A DNA stretch of 64,000 nt from Papillibacter cinnamivorans DSM 12816 (lineage in GTDB: Bacteria > Bacillota > Clostridia > Oscillospirales > Oscillospiraceae): assembly GCF_900176335.1 (NCBI RefSeq), contig NZ_FWXW01000002.1:62001-126000 (forward strand), given 5' to 3'. Below the pieces are notes generated by a model, which had not been told where the DNA came from, ran no database searches, and saw nothing but the letters and a program-made list of their open reading frames with translations. Made by a program: the position numbers and the translations under genes. This document shows, one piece after another, positions 24,596 to 33,659 of the stretch (position 1 is its first letter; every line of letters starts with the position of its first letter).

Positions 24596-25311
24596 ATAAG
24601 ATCTCCCGTGATCGATTTCTGTATAGCGTTGAGCTCCCGGATTCCGGCCCCGGCAAGCCGCAGCAGCTTTTCCTGTTCCGCCGGGGTGAAGGGTCTTCCC
24701 TCCCCTGTGGCCTGGAGCTCGATGAGATTCCCCTCGGAAGTCATGACGCAGTTGAAATCCACTTCCGCCCGGCTGTCTTCTTCATAGCACAGGTCCAGAA
24801 GCGCCTCCCCGTTCACGATGCCGGAGCTCACGCCGGCCACAAAGGTCCGGATGGGGAGTTTCGCCAGCTTGCCCTCCGCAACCAGGCGGCGGCAGGCCAG
24901 CACCAGGGCCAGAAATCCTCCGGTGACCGACGCGGTGCGGGTTCCCCCGTCTCCCTGCAGCACGTCGCAGTCCACGATGATCTGCCGCGGCCCCAGAAGC
25001 TCCAGGTCCGCCGCGCTCCGGAGCGCCCGGCCGATCAGGCGCTGGATTTCCGCGCTGCGGGGTGAAAGTTTGAGTTTTGAGATGTCTCTGGCAGTGCGCT
25101 CCCGGTTGGCTCTGGGCAGCATGGAATACTCCGCCGTGATCCAGCCCCCGCTTTTCACATGCAGGGGCACTTTTTCCTCCACCGAGGCGGTGCAGAGGAC
25201 CCGGGTCTCTCCCATCTCCATCAGCACGCAGCCCTCAGCGAATTTGGTATAATCGGAGGTGATCTTCACCGGGCGGAGCTGGTCCGCCCGCCTGCCGTCG
25301 ATTCTTGTCAT
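24592..25311 (-). CDS. rph: Ribonuclease PH
   Basis: RNase PH is a phosphorolytic 3'-5' exonuclease that trims tRNA 3' ends. The 239-residue length is standard. Visible signatures are DGRRADQLRPVKI at the N-terminus, the phosphate-site region MLPRANRERTARD, IGRALRSAADLELLGPRQIIVDCDVLQGDGGTRTASVTGGFLAL, and the C-terminal FNCVMTSEGNLIELQATGEGRPF. GGGAGGAG precedes the ATG. A short hairpin (CCGCGG TTT CCGCGG) sits immediately upstream of the ribosome-binding site in the 112-base gap after ftsY and might modulate initiation. Confidence 0.97.
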   Translation of the reverse strand: MTRIDGRRADQLRPVKITSDYTKFAEGCVLMEMGETRVLCTASVEEKVPLHVKSGGWITAEYSMLPRANRERTARDISKLKLSPRSAEIQRLIGRALRSAADLELLGPRQIIVDCDVLQGDGGTRTASVTGGFLALVLACRRLVAEGKLAKLPIRTFVAGVSSGIVNGEALLDLCYEEDSRAEVDFNCVMTSEGNLIELQATGEGRPFTPAEQEKLLRLAGAGIRELNAIQKSITGDLI

Positions 25312-25423
25312 ACTGCTCCTCCCGCGGAAACCGCGGTTCTTTCTTCGTTTTTCTTAAAAATCACGATATTTCGACAATCGGTCTGCGCCAAAGCGCCCTG
25401 CGCTTCTTGGAAATTTCTTTCCG

Positions 25424-26329
25424 TTACAGCAGCGCGTCCACAAAGGCTCTGGGATCGAACTCCACGAGGTCTTCGATCCGCTCGCCCACTCCGATGTATT
25501 TCACGGGGATCTTCAGAGCGTCCGCCACCGCGATGACGATGCCGCCCTTGGCGGTCCCGTCCAGCTTGGTGAGAACGATCCCGGTGACCCCCGCCGCTTC
25601 CTTGAACTGCCGGGCCTGCACCAGGCCGTTTTGCCCCGTGGTGGCGTCCAGCACCAGGAGGGTCTCCCGGTCCGCCCCCGGCAGCTCCCGGTCGATGATC
25701 CGGCTGATCTTGTTCAGTTCCATCATAAGGTTCTGCTTGTTATGGAGCCGCCCGGCCGTATCGCAGAGGATCACGTCCGTCCCTCTGGCCTTGGCGGCGG
25801 AAATGGAGTCGAATACCACGGCGGCAGGGTCCGCCCCCTCGTGCTGCCGCACGATGTCGATGCCGGAACGCTTGGCCCAGATTTCCAGCTGGTCGGCCGC
25901 CGCCGCCCGGAAGGTATCCGCCGCGCAAAAGAGGACCCGGCGTCCCTGGGCCTTGAGAAGGCTCCCCAGTTTCCCGATGGTGGTGGTCTTCCCCACCCCG
26001 TTGACTCCGATCACAAGGATGACGGAAGGGCGGGTCCCCAGCCTGGGCGCCCGGTCCCCGGTCTCCAGCATCTCCGTGAGGATGCTCTTGAGCTCCTCCC
26101 GGATCTCCTCCGCTCCCTTGAGTTTTTGGGTCCGGATCCGCTCCCGGAGCTCCTCCGTCACCCGGAGGGAGGTCTCCACCCCCAGATCCGCTAAAATCAG
26201 GGTTTCCTCCAACTCTTCGAAAAAAGCCTCGTCCGCCCTGGAAAAACTGCCGAACAGTCCCCCCAGGGAACCTCCGAGGGCCTTTCGGGTTTTGGAAAGG
26301 CCCTCCCGGATTCGGTCAAACAGATTCAT
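25424..26329 (-). CDS. ftsY: Signal recognition particle receptor FtsY
   Basis: FtsY is the membrane receptor GTPase for SRP and nascent-chain targeting. The 301-residue form lacks the long acidic A domain of E. coli FtsY, as is usual in Bacillota. The N domain spans about 1-95 and the G domain has GVNGVGKTTTIGK (108-120), DTFRAAAADQL, DTAGRLHN and VLTKLDGTAKGG. It follows smc by 48 bases; rnc-smc-ftsY order is conserved across Bacillota. Confidence 0.98.
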   Translation of the reverse strand: MNLFDRIREGLSKTRKALGGSLGGLFGSFSRADEAFFEELEETLILADLGVETSLRVTEELRERIRTQKLKGAEEIREELKSILTEMLETGDRAPRLGTRPSVILVIGVNGVGKTTTIGKLGSLLKAQGRRVLFCAADTFRAAAADQLEIWAKRSGIDIVRQHEGADPAAVVFDSISAAKARGTDVILCDTAGRLHNKQNLMMELNKISRIIDRELPGADRETLLVLDATTGQNGLVQARQFKEAAGVTGIVLTKLDGTAKGGIVIAVADALKIPVKYIGVGERIEDLVEFDPRAFVDALL

Positions 26330-26377
26330 GTCTTGTCTATCTCCCCTTTCGCCCGGAGCCTGTCCCCCGGGCGAAAC

Positions 26378-29300
26378 TCAGTTTTTGATATTCAGTTCGC
26401 GTGCCATCTCGTTGAGATTGATGGTCAGCATCCGGGAAACCCCCATCTCCTGCATCGTCACCCCATACAGCGTGTCGGCTTCCTCCATGGTGCCCCGCCG
26501 GTGGGTGATCATGATGAACTGGGTTTTATCCGCCATGCTCCGAAGATACCGGGCAAAGCGGACCACGTTCACGTCGTCCAGGGCGGCCTCGATCTCGTCC
26601 ATGACGCAAAACGGGGTGGGCCGTACCTTCAGAATGGCGAAATACAGCGCGATGGCGGCGAAAGCTTTTTCTCCTCCGGATAAAAGCGATATGGTCTTGA
26701 GGGCTTTTCCCGGCGGCTGCACCCGGATTTCAATCCCGCAGTTGAGGATGTCTCCCGCGTCCTCCAGCTCCAGGGTGGCGCTGCCTCCGCCGAAGAGCTC
26801 CAGGAAGGTCTCCTGGAAGCACCGGTTGATGATTCCGAACTGCTCCGAAAAGATTCGCTTCATCTCCCCCGTAATGCTGGCGATGATGCTCTCCAGTTCG
26901 CCTCTGGCCCGCTCCACGTCGTCCCGCTGGCCGGTTAGAAACTCATACCGGGTGTTGATCCGCTGGAATTCTTCGATGGCTCCCAGGTTGGGGGAGCCCA
27001 GAGAGGCGATTTCCCGCTTGAGCTCGCCGATGCGGCGCCCCGCCTTGGGAAGGCTCTCCAGCGGAACCCGCGCGGCCTGGGCCGCGGTGTGGCTGAGCTC
27101 GTAGTTGTCCCAAAGGCGGTCCAGGATCTGCTTTTCCTCCAGGGCAGCGGTGGTCTTTTTCTGCTCCAGCCGGGCGCATTCCCGTTCCATGGAGAGGATT
27201 TCCCGGTTTTTGTCCTGGCTCTCGCGCTCCCGTCTGACCCGCTCGGCCTCCAGGGCGAGCTTTTCGCCGCCCAGTTCCCTGATCGTCCGGCGTTCGGCCT
27301 CTGCCTTCTCAAGGAAACGGCCGATCTCCGTTTCCAGCCGCTCCGCCTTTTCCTTTGCGGCCTGTTCTTTTTCCTTATATTCCCCGATGGTTTTCATGCG
27401 GCTCTCCCTGTCGCTGAGAAGCTCTTTCCCCAGGGCCTCCAGCTCTCCCAGGGCTTTTTCCTCCGCGCTCTCCTCCGCCGCGAGGGCGGCGGATTCCACC
27501 TTGAGTCCGGAGATTTCCTCTGCCAGGCGTCCGCCCAGGCGCTCCATCTCCGTCCGGCTGGAAAGCCTCGCCTCCGCCTCCCGCCGGTATTCCGCGGCGG
27601 AAGCCTCATGCCCCTGTGCCTCCGTCTCAAGAGCCGCCTTCGCCTCCCGGCTTGCTTCCAGGCGGCGGGAGATTTCTCCCCGCTCCGATGCGAGATTCTC
27701 CAGGGCGCGGTCCAGCTCCGTGAGCAGGACCTCGTGCTGCTTTTCGTTCCCCTCCAGCTTCAGGATCCGGTCCTCCAGCTGACGCAGCTGGGTGGTCGCC
27801 ACCTCCAGCTCGTAACGGGCGGCGGTTTCTGTCCGCCTGGCATCTTCCAGATCCTTCACGGCTGCGGCAAGCCTGCCGTCCGTTTCGGCCGCTCTTTCTT
27901 CCAGGCGCTTGAGCTCGTTTGCCCGGGTCAGCACCCCCGCCGTGCGGTTGACGCTGCCACCCGTCATGGACCCGCCGGGATTGAGTACCTGGCCGTCCAG
28001 GGTCACGATGCGGAACCGGTGGGAGTATTTCCGGGCGATGGCGATGGCCCGGTCCATATCCTCCACCACGGCGGTTCGCCCTAAAAGGGACTTTATAATA
28101 CCCTCATACTGCTTTTCGTATTCCACAAGGCTGCTGGCGAGGCCCACAAACCCGGCCTCCCGGGCAAGGCCCTCCTCCCGCAGCTCTCCTCCCCGGACGG
28201 AGGTGAGGGGAAGGAAGGTGGCTCTCCCCGCGTCCTTCCGCCGGAGAGATTCGATGGCGGCTTTTCCGTCCTCTTCCCGGCCCACCACGATATGCTGCAG
28301 CGCGGGTCCCAGAGCGGTTTCAACGGCCACCGTGTATTCGTCCCGGGTCCGCAGGAGATTTGCCGCCGGCCCGTGAATGTTCTTCAGGATTCCCCTTTCC
28401 GCTTCCTGCATCACCGTGCGCACGGCCTTGGAAAACCCTTCGTATTCCTTTTCCATTTCCGTGAGCAGATGAAGCCGGGAGCGGATGTTGTTTTGTTCCA
28501 GAGACAGGGCGTTCTTTTTTTCGCCGGCGTCCGCGGCCCGCTTTTCCCGGTTCTGCAGACGAAGCCGGTACCCGCCTATGGTATTTTGCAGAGACGCCGC
28601 CTCTTCCCTGGCTTCTTTCAGCTGCCGGGCCGCCTCCTCCGCCGCGCTTCGGGCGGTCTGCGCCCGTGCCTTCGCTCCGGTCTCCTCTTCCGCCGCCGCC
28701 CTGTCCCGGGCCTCCAGCTCCCCGTCGGACGCGGCAAGAGCGGCGATCTTTCCCCGTCCCTCCGCGGCGGCGGACGCTTCCAGAGTTTCCTTGGCAAGCA
28801 GGGCTTCGATTTCCGCACCGATGTTCCCGGAGGAGCGCAAAGCCTCCTCCGCTTCCGTGGCAAGCTCCTCGGTCCTGTACTGAATTCCGTCCTTGCGCTC
28901 TGCGATTTCGGCCAGGCGCCGTTTCCTCTCCTCCGTCTGGGCGGAAAGTCCCGCAGCCCGCTCCGCCTGGGCGGAAAGCTCTTTGCTGATCCGCTCCGCG
29001 TTTTCCCGGCTGTGTTCCATTTCCCCCTTCAGGATGGCGCAGGCCCGTTCCGCCTCGGCTTTTTCCGCTTCCGCGGCCGCAAGCCGCGAGCGGGCGTTTT
29101 CCGTCTCCATGTCCTTTTCTCGCATCCGCTGGGAATACCCTTCGGCGGCGGCATACAGAGCCTCCAGAGTCCGGTTTCCCTCCTCCAGCTGCCCCTTTGC
29201 CGCCTCGAAGTCGCTTAAAGTCTTGATGGAGGAGGATCTCAGCTTGTCCAGCTGGTCCATCCAGACAGAGACCTCCAGGCTTCGAAGCTCGTCCCTCAGC

Positions 29301-29950
29301 ACGAGATACCGCTTTGCTTTTTCCGCCTGCTCCCGCAGCGGCTCCACCTGGAGCTCCAACTCCGAAATCTTGTCTCCGATCCGCAGAAGATTGTCTCTCG
29401 TGTGCTGCAGCTTGCGCTCGGCCTCCTCCTTCTTGTGGCGGAAACGGGAAATGCCCGCCGCCTCCTCGAAGACCTCCCGCCGTTCCTCGCTTTTTACCGA
29501 CAGAATCTCGTCGATCCGCCCCTGCCCGATGATGGAATAGCCCTCCCGGCCGAGGCCGGTGTCCATGAAAAGCTCGTTGATGTCCTTCAGCCGCACCGAG
29601 CGCCGGTTGATATAGTATTCGCTCTCCCCCGAGCGGTAATACCTGCGGGTCACCATAACCTCGCTGCCCTCGGCGGGGAGAATTTCCTCCGTGTTGTCGA
29701 TGATGAGGGAAACCTCGGCAAAACCCACCTGACTGCGTTTCTGGGTCCCGCCGAAAATGACGTCCTCCATCTTTCCGCCCCGGAGCGCGCGGGTGCTCTG
29801 CTCTCCCATGACCCAGCAGATGGCGTCGGCAATATTGGATTTCCCGCTTCCGTTGGGACCCACAATGGCGGTGATGCTCTCTCCGAAGGTCAGAACGGTT
29901 TTTTCGGGAAACGATTTAAATCCTTGTATTTCCAGCGCTTTCAGATACAC
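26378..29950 (-). CDS. smc: Chromosome partition protein SMC
   Basis: This 1190-residue condensin ATPase organises and segregates the chromosome with ScpA/ScpB (not in this window). Walker A (GPNGSGKSNIADAICWVMGE) is at about residues 31-50. Two long coiled coils, very rich in Ala/Glu/Arg, flank a central hinge (about 500-670: LLRTRDEYTVAVETALGPALQ, GGSMTGGS). The C-terminal head has the ABC signature LLSGGEKAFAAIAL and Walker B CVMDEIEAALDD. The frame is open to 30016, but the GTG at 29950 is preferred because CGAGGTG lies 6-12 bases upstream and VYLKALEIQGFKSF is the conserved start. Confidence 0.97.
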   Translation of the reverse strand: MYLKALEIQGFKSFPEKTVLTFGESITAIVGPNGSGKSNIADAICWVMGEQSTRALRGGKMEDVIFGGTQKRSQVGFAEVSLIIDNTEEILPAEGSEVMVTRRYYRSGESEYYINRRSVRLKDINELFMDTGLGREGYSIIGQGRIDEILSVKSEERREVFEEAAGISRFRHKKEEAERKLQHTRDNLLRIGDKISELELQVEPLREQAEKAKRYLVLRDELRSLEVSVWMDQLDKLRSSSIKTLSDFEAAKGQLEEGNRTLEALYAAAEGYSQRMREKDMETENARSRLAAAEAEKAEAERACAILKGEMEHSRENAERISKELSAQAERAAGLSAQTEERKRRLAEIAERKDGIQYRTEELATEAEEALRSSGNIGAEIEALLAKETLEASAAAEGRGKIAALAASDGELEARDRAAAEEETGAKARAQTARSAAEEAARQLKEAREEAASLQNTIGGYRLRLQNREKRAADAGEKKNALSLEQNNIRSRLHLLTEMEKEYEGFSKAVRTVMQEAERGILKNIHGPAANLLRTRDEYTVAVETALGPALQHIVVGREEDGKAAIESLRRKDAGRATFLPLTSVRGGELREEGLAREAGFVGLASSLVEYEKQYEGIIKSLLGRTAVVEDMDRAIAIARKYSHRFRIVTLDGQVLNPGGSMTGGSVNRTAGVLTRANELKRLEERAAETDGRLAAAVKDLEDARRTETAARYELEVATTQLRQLEDRILKLEGNEKQHEVLLTELDRALENLASERGEISRRLEASREAKAALETEAQGHEASAAEYRREAEARLSSRTEMERLGGRLAEEISGLKVESAALAAEESAEEKALGELEALGKELLSDRESRMKTIGEYKEKEQAAKEKAERLETEIGRFLEKAEAERRTIRELGGEKLALEAERVRRERESQDKNREILSMERECARLEQKKTTAALEEKQILDRLWDNYELSHTAAQAARVPLESLPKAGRRIGELKREIASLGSPNLGAIEEFQRINTRYEFLTGQRDDVERARGELESIIASITGEMKRIFSEQFGIINRCFQETFLELFGGGSATLELEDAGDILNCGIEIRVQPPGKALKTISLLSGGEKAFAAIALYFAILKVRPTPFCVMDEIEAALDDVNVVRFARYLRSMADKTQFIMITHRRGTMEEADTLYGVTMQEMGVSRMLTINLNEMARELNIKN

Positions 29951-30193
29951 GGGCGCACCTCGCAGCATCCGGCGGGGAAAACCTGACCCGGTCTGCCTCC
30001 GCCGCGATGAAATCAAATGTAAAATTATTCCTGTTTTGTTTCAGGCACAATTTGTATTATATCATAAACGCAAAGACGTTTATGATATAATTTGCCATAT
30101 GGCGTTTCCGGCGCCTCGGCATAAAATTGCGGCGCGTGTCCTCCTGGAGGACGCATGCGATATAATAACTGCGCAGCAGTTATTATATCAATT
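29951..30193. repeat. Intergenic hairpin pair upstream of smc
   Basis: Two AT-rich perfect hairpins occupy this gap: 30056-30070 / 30077-30091 (15 bp) and 30159-30172 / 30176-30189 (14 bp, GATATAATAACTGC). Between them is a small palindrome (GTCCTCC/GGAGGAC, about 30138-30152). Both AT-rich hairpins show TATAAT on each strand. No gene is present. The second abuts the stop of the radical SAM gene and could be a weak terminator. Confidence 0.7.
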
Positions 30194-31210
30194 TTAAAAA
30201 GGCTTGGCAACTTCCAGCAGAACGATTTCCCCTCCGTCCGGAAAGACGGGGCGCACCCGCAGGGAATGAAGGCCGAATTCCGCCTGGAGCTTCCGGATGT
30301 TCTCCCGTTTCTGACCGATCATGGGCGACACCCACTCCCGGCGCACCCCCAGCACCGCGTCCGATCCCTCCGGCACGCCCGCGAGGACCCTTTTGGCTCT
30401 TTGATACAGAAACCGGGAGCGGGCCATCTCTCCCAGCGCGGGATGGTACGCTCCCGCCGCCGCCTGGCCGCCGCCCAGATCCTCCGAAGGATTCAGCCCC
30501 GTGCGGATCACGGGGATACCGGCTTCATGGAAGATCTCCAGCAGCTCCCCGCAGAGCTCCGCCGCCGCTTCCACGCTCTGAGGCTCGTACTCGCCCCTCC
30601 GCCAGAGTTCAAAAAGCGCCGTGTCCCGAAGCACCACCGCGGGATAGATTCTCACGCCGTCCGGCTGCAAAGCGGCGAGGACCCGGCCTGTTTCCAGGGC
30701 CTTTTCCCGGCTGTCTCCGGGAAGTCCCGTCATCATCTGCAGAATAAGCCTAAACCCCGCCGCCCGGACCAGCCCCGCCGCCCGCTCCGTGTCTTCGGCG
30801 GTGTGTCCCCGCCGGCTCATGCGCAGGACCTCCCCGTCCATGGACTGAGCACCCAGCTCCACCGTTTGGACGCCCCCCGCCCGGAGCCGCGCCAGAGTTT
30901 CCCCGTCGATGCAGTCCGGCCGGGTGGAGACCCGCAGGCCGGTGAGCTTTCCCGATTGAAGAAAAGGCTGAACGGCCTGTAAAAACGCCTCCTGCTCCGC
31001 AGCGGGAATCGCAGTGAAACTGCCGCCGTAAAACGCGGCCTGGGCGCTCTCGCCCCCCAGCTTCGAAAGCCCCGCTTTCAGCGTCTCCGCCGCCGTCCGG
31101 GGAGTGACCGGCACCTGCTCCCCTGAGATGCTGTTCTGATTGCAGAACACGCACCGGTGGGGGCAGCCCAGATGGGGAATAAAAATGGGAATGATGCGTT
31201 CTTTTGCCAT
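30194..31210 (-). CDS. Radical SAM protein, Elp3-like
   Basis: The 338-residue protein starts with IPIFIPHLGCPHRCVFCNQ, the CX3CX2C cluster-binding motif at residues 16-23, followed by AFYGGSFTAI, the radical SAM glycine strand, and IDGETLARLRAGGVQTVELGAQSMDGEVL, resembling the Elp3/HemN type. It lacks the Elp3 acetyltransferase domain. Short Elp3-like radical SAM proteins are common beside rnc-smc in Clostridia, but their substrate is not known; a tRNA modification is one idea. CAGGAGG precedes the ATG. Confidence 0.85.
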   Translation of the reverse strand: MAKERIIPIFIPHLGCPHRCVFCNQNSISGEQVPVTPRTAAETLKAGLSKLGGESAQAAFYGGSFTAIPAAEQEAFLQAVQPFLQSGKLTGLRVSTRPDCIDGETLARLRAGGVQTVELGAQSMDGEVLRMSRRGHTAEDTERAAGLVRAAGFRLILQMMTGLPGDSREKALETGRVLAALQPDGVRIYPAVVLRDTALFELWRRGEYEPQSVEAAAELCGELLEIFHEAGIPVIRTGLNPSEDLGGGQAAAGAYHPALGEMARSRFLYQRAKRVLAGVPEGSDAVLGVRREWVSPMIGQKRENIRKLQAEFGLHSLRVRPVFPDGGEIVLLEVAKPF

Positions 31211-31296
31211 GGGAGCCTCCTGTCAAACCGGTTCGCCCGTCATACTGGTCATCAGGTCCTTCGAAGTTCATATAAAATCCGGCCCGGTTTTGAAAG

Positions 31297-31338
31297 CGCC
31301 GGTCTCTGTTTGAAAGCAGTTTCAAACAGAGACCGGCG
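31297..31338. repeat. 19-bp perfect hairpin between rnc and the radical SAM gene
   Basis: The stem pairs 31297-31315 with 31320-31338 around loop GCAG. Neither side has a good T-run (minus side CTTTCAAAACC), so termination of rnc is possible but not certain. The arm contains CTGTTTGAAA, similar to part of the inverted repeat at 16286. Confidence 0.75.
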
Positions 31339-31353
31339 TTGGATTTCCGGTCT

Positions 31354-32040
31354 TTAAGGAAACAGCAGCTCGATGGCCGCGCTGGCCGCCGCCTGCTCCG
31401 CTTCCTTTTTGCTGTGCCCGGTTCCCTGTCCCGCCGGCCGGTCGTTGAGCAGCACCTCCACAAGGAAGGTCTTGCTGTGATCCGGCCCGGACTCCTCCAG
31501 GAGCCGGTAGCTGAGTACCTGTCCGGTTTCTCTCTGAACCAGCTCCTGCAGCGCCGTCTTGTAATCCCGCATGGGTTTTTTCCCCGAACGCTCCGTCCTA
31601 GCGAAGATCTCCCGGTAAATGATCTTCCGCGCGGTCTTGTATCCCCCGTCCAGATAGACGGCGGCCAGCACCGCTTCCACGGCGTCCGCCAGGATGGAGG
31701 GCCGCTGCCTTCCTCCTCCGGATTCCTCGCCGCGGCCCAGCCGGATATACTCCCCCAGGTCCAGCTCCTTTGCCACCAGCACCAGGCTCTGCTCGCAGAC
31801 CAGCGAGGCACGGAGCCTTGTCAGTTCCCCTTCCGGCATCTCTCCGTACGTAAAAAACAGATATTCCGCCGTAATCATGCCCAGGATGGAATCCCCCAGG
31901 AATTCAAGCCGTTCATTGCTCTGAATGTTCCGGGAGCGGTTTTCGTTGGCGTAGGAACTGTGGTTGAGAGCCAGTTCCAAAAGCGCGGGGTTTTTAAACT
32001 GGTATTTCAGTTTTTCCTCCAGCGTATTTGGCGAATTCAT
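31354..32040 (-). CDS. rnc: Ribonuclease III
   Basis: RNase III cleaves double-stranded RNA in rRNA and mRNA processing. With the start at 32040 the protein has 228 residues. The catalytic signature NERLEFLGDS is at 42-51, with the second acidic site in ADAVEAVLAAVYLDGG near 115-130. The C-terminal dsRNA-binding domain runs from DYKTALQELVQ to KKEAEQAAASAAIELLF. Upstream ATGs at 32049 and 32076 are rejected because GGGAG lies about 9 bases before 32040 and abuts 32049. It follows acpP, as in Bacillus. Confidence 0.96.
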   Translation of the reverse strand: MNSPNTLEEKLKYQFKNPALLELALNHSSYANENRSRNIQSNERLEFLGDSILGMITAEYLFFTYGEMPEGELTRLRASLVCEQSLVLVAKELDLGEYIRLGRGEESGGGRQRPSILADAVEAVLAAVYLDGGYKTARKIIYREIFARTERSGKKPMRDYKTALQELVQRETGQVLSYRLLEESGPDHSKTFLVEVLLNDRPAGQGTGHSKKEAEQAAASAAIELLFP

Positions 32041-32105
32041 AAGCTGCATCTCCCGTGAAAAATCGAAGCCCCGCAAAAAGCAGGGCCGGGTTCGATCCCG
32101 ATATT

Positions 32106-32342
32106 TTAATCGTCCAGCTTGTTTTGAATGAAGCGGACCAGATCTCCCACCGTTTTAAGGGAAGTAATCTCCTCGTCTCCGATCTCTCCCAGGTCGAACT
32201 CTTCTTCCATCGCCATGGTGAGCTCCACTATATCAAGTGAATCTGCGCCCAAATCCTCCTCAAAAGAAGTATCCATCGTCACTTCATCAATATTGATGGA
32301 GAACTGTTCCGCAATCAATTCGCTGATCTTTTCAAAAATCAT
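32106..32342 (-). CDS. acpP: Acyl carrier protein
   Basis: The 78-residue acidic protein carries the phosphopantetheine attachment site in [12 protein letters not shown], Ser35. It supplies acyl groups to PlsX, encoded just upstream, and to fatty-acid synthesis. GGAGGGATAGCG precedes the ATG. A small hairpin (GCCGC TCAG GCGGC, 32367-32380) lies in the leader between promoter and ribosome-binding site. Confidence 0.97.
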   Translation of the reverse strand: MIFEKISELIAEQFSINIDEVTMDTSFEEDLGADSLDIVELTMAMEEEFDLGEIGDEEITSLKTVGDLVRFIQNKLDD

Positions 32343-32392
32343 CGCTATCCCTCCACTGACGCTTGTAGCCGCTCAGGCGGCCTACTGCAAAA

Positions 32393-32421
32393 ATAATATG
32401 CACAAATTTCTTCTCTGTCAA
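32393..32421 (-). promoter_or_regulatory. Promoter of acpP
   Basis: On the minus strand, TTGACA (32416-32421) and TATTAT (32393-32398) are 17 bases apart in the plsX-acpP gap, so acpP can be expressed separately from plsX, as suits its high abundance. Confidence 0.75.
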
Positions 32422-32446
32422 TAGTATTTTGGCAACTGGGATAAAA

Positions 32447-33475
32447 TTATTCCCCGGCGCCCGATAGCTTCATGTAGCCGATATTGTCCTGGATATCCTC
32501 GATGAGGCCCGAGGACGCGAACTGCTGCGCCTGCCGGATGGCGTTCCGGATGGCGTACGCGTCGGAAGAGCCGTGGGCCTTGATCACCGGCCTGGAAATG
32601 CCCAGAAGCGCCGTTCCGCCGATTTCCCGGTAGTCCATCATCTTCTTGAGTTCCTCCATCCCGCCCATAACCAGAAGCGCCGCGAATTTGGACAGCGCGT
32701 TTTTCTTGAAGATTTTTTTGAGCTTTCCGGCAAAGAAAAGTCCCGTTCCCTCTACGGTTTTGAGCATGACGTTCCCTGTGAACCCGTCGGTCACCGCCAC
32801 GTCCACGGCTCCCATCATCACGTCCCGGCTCTCTACGTTTCCCAGAAAGTTGATCCTCTGCTCGCGCCCCGCCTTTTCCAGAAGCTCATAAGTCTCCTTC
32901 TGAAGCGATCCGCCCTTGCTCTCCTCGGCGCCGATGTTCAGAAGACCCACCCGGGGCTCCGGACGGCCCAGGATGTGGGAGGCGTAATAGCTGCCCATGA
33001 AAGCAAACTGCAGCAGGTACTCGGGAGTGCACTCCACATTGGCCCCGCAGTCGATGAGGATCGTGCCGCCGCCCCCGGTGGGGACCAGCGGTGCCATGGC
33101 CGCCCTGCGGATCCCCCGGATCCGCTTTGTGATCAGCGTGGCGGCGGAGAGAAGAGCCCCCGTGCTCCCGGCCGATACGAAGGCGTCTCCTTTTTTATCC
33201 CGGAGCAGTGTCAGTCCAACGGTCATGGAGGAATCCTTCTTGTCCTTGAACGCCGTGGCGGGATTGTCCTCCATATCGATGACCTCGGAGGCGTGGGCGA
33301 TCTCCACCCGCTTGGGCAAAGATTTGATTCCGTTCTCCTCCATGGTTTTAAGTATCAGTTCCCCGCAGCCCACAAGAAGGATATCCACCTTGAATTCCTC
33401 GGCGGCCTGCAGTGCGCCCTTCACGATTTCGCCGGGGGCGTTGTCCCCGCCCATCGCGTCCACTATGATTTTCAT
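32447..33475 (-). CDS. plsX: Phosphate acyltransferase PlsX
   Basis: PlsX makes acyl-phosphate from acyl-ACP at the start of phospholipid synthesis. The start at 33475 gives 342 codons including the stop and the conserved KIIVDAMGGDNAPGEIVKGAL N-terminus. Further blocks are GSTGALLSAATLI, LIDCGANVE, LLNIGAEESKGG and VTDGFTGNVMLKTVEG. The frame extends to 33514; GGAG lies about 13 bases before the ATG, an unusually long spacing, so the start is slightly uncertain. The usual fabD/fabG genes between plsX and acpP are absent here. A TATAAT at 33613-33618 may be its -10, but no good -35 was found. Confidence 0.94.
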   Translation of the reverse strand: MKIIVDAMGGDNAPGEIVKGALQAAEEFKVDILLVGCGELILKTMEENGIKSLPKRVEIAHASEVIDMEDNPATAFKDKKDSSMTVGLTLLRDKKGDAFVSAGSTGALLSAATLITKRIRGIRRAAMAPLVPTGGGGTILIDCGANVECTPEYLLQFAFMGSYYASHILGRPEPRVGLLNIGAEESKGGSLQKETYELLEKAGREQRINFLGNVESRDVMMGAVDVAVTDGFTGNVMLKTVEGTGLFFAGKLKKIFKKNALSKFAALLVMGGMEELKKMMDYREIGGTALLGISRPVIKAHGSSDAYAIRNAIRQAQQFASSGLIEDIQDNIGYMKLSGAGE

Positions 33476-33659
33476 ATGAATCGGTTTCTCCAATCCGCCG
33501 CCTGAGCGGCACAAGTTGAACTCCTGGTTCAGATTCTGTATGACATGAGCATCGGGCGTCCTTTTTTGCCGGTATCGTTCCGGCCAGGTGCGATGTAAAA
33601 TGCCAATCTAATATTATAATGTGTATCCCGTTCGGTTTCCCGTCTCTTTTCTCCTTGGG

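Noticed and set aside
31157-31357. Small plus-strand frame between rnc and the radical SAM gene
   Set aside because: It spans the 19-bp hairpin and has no ribosome-binding site.
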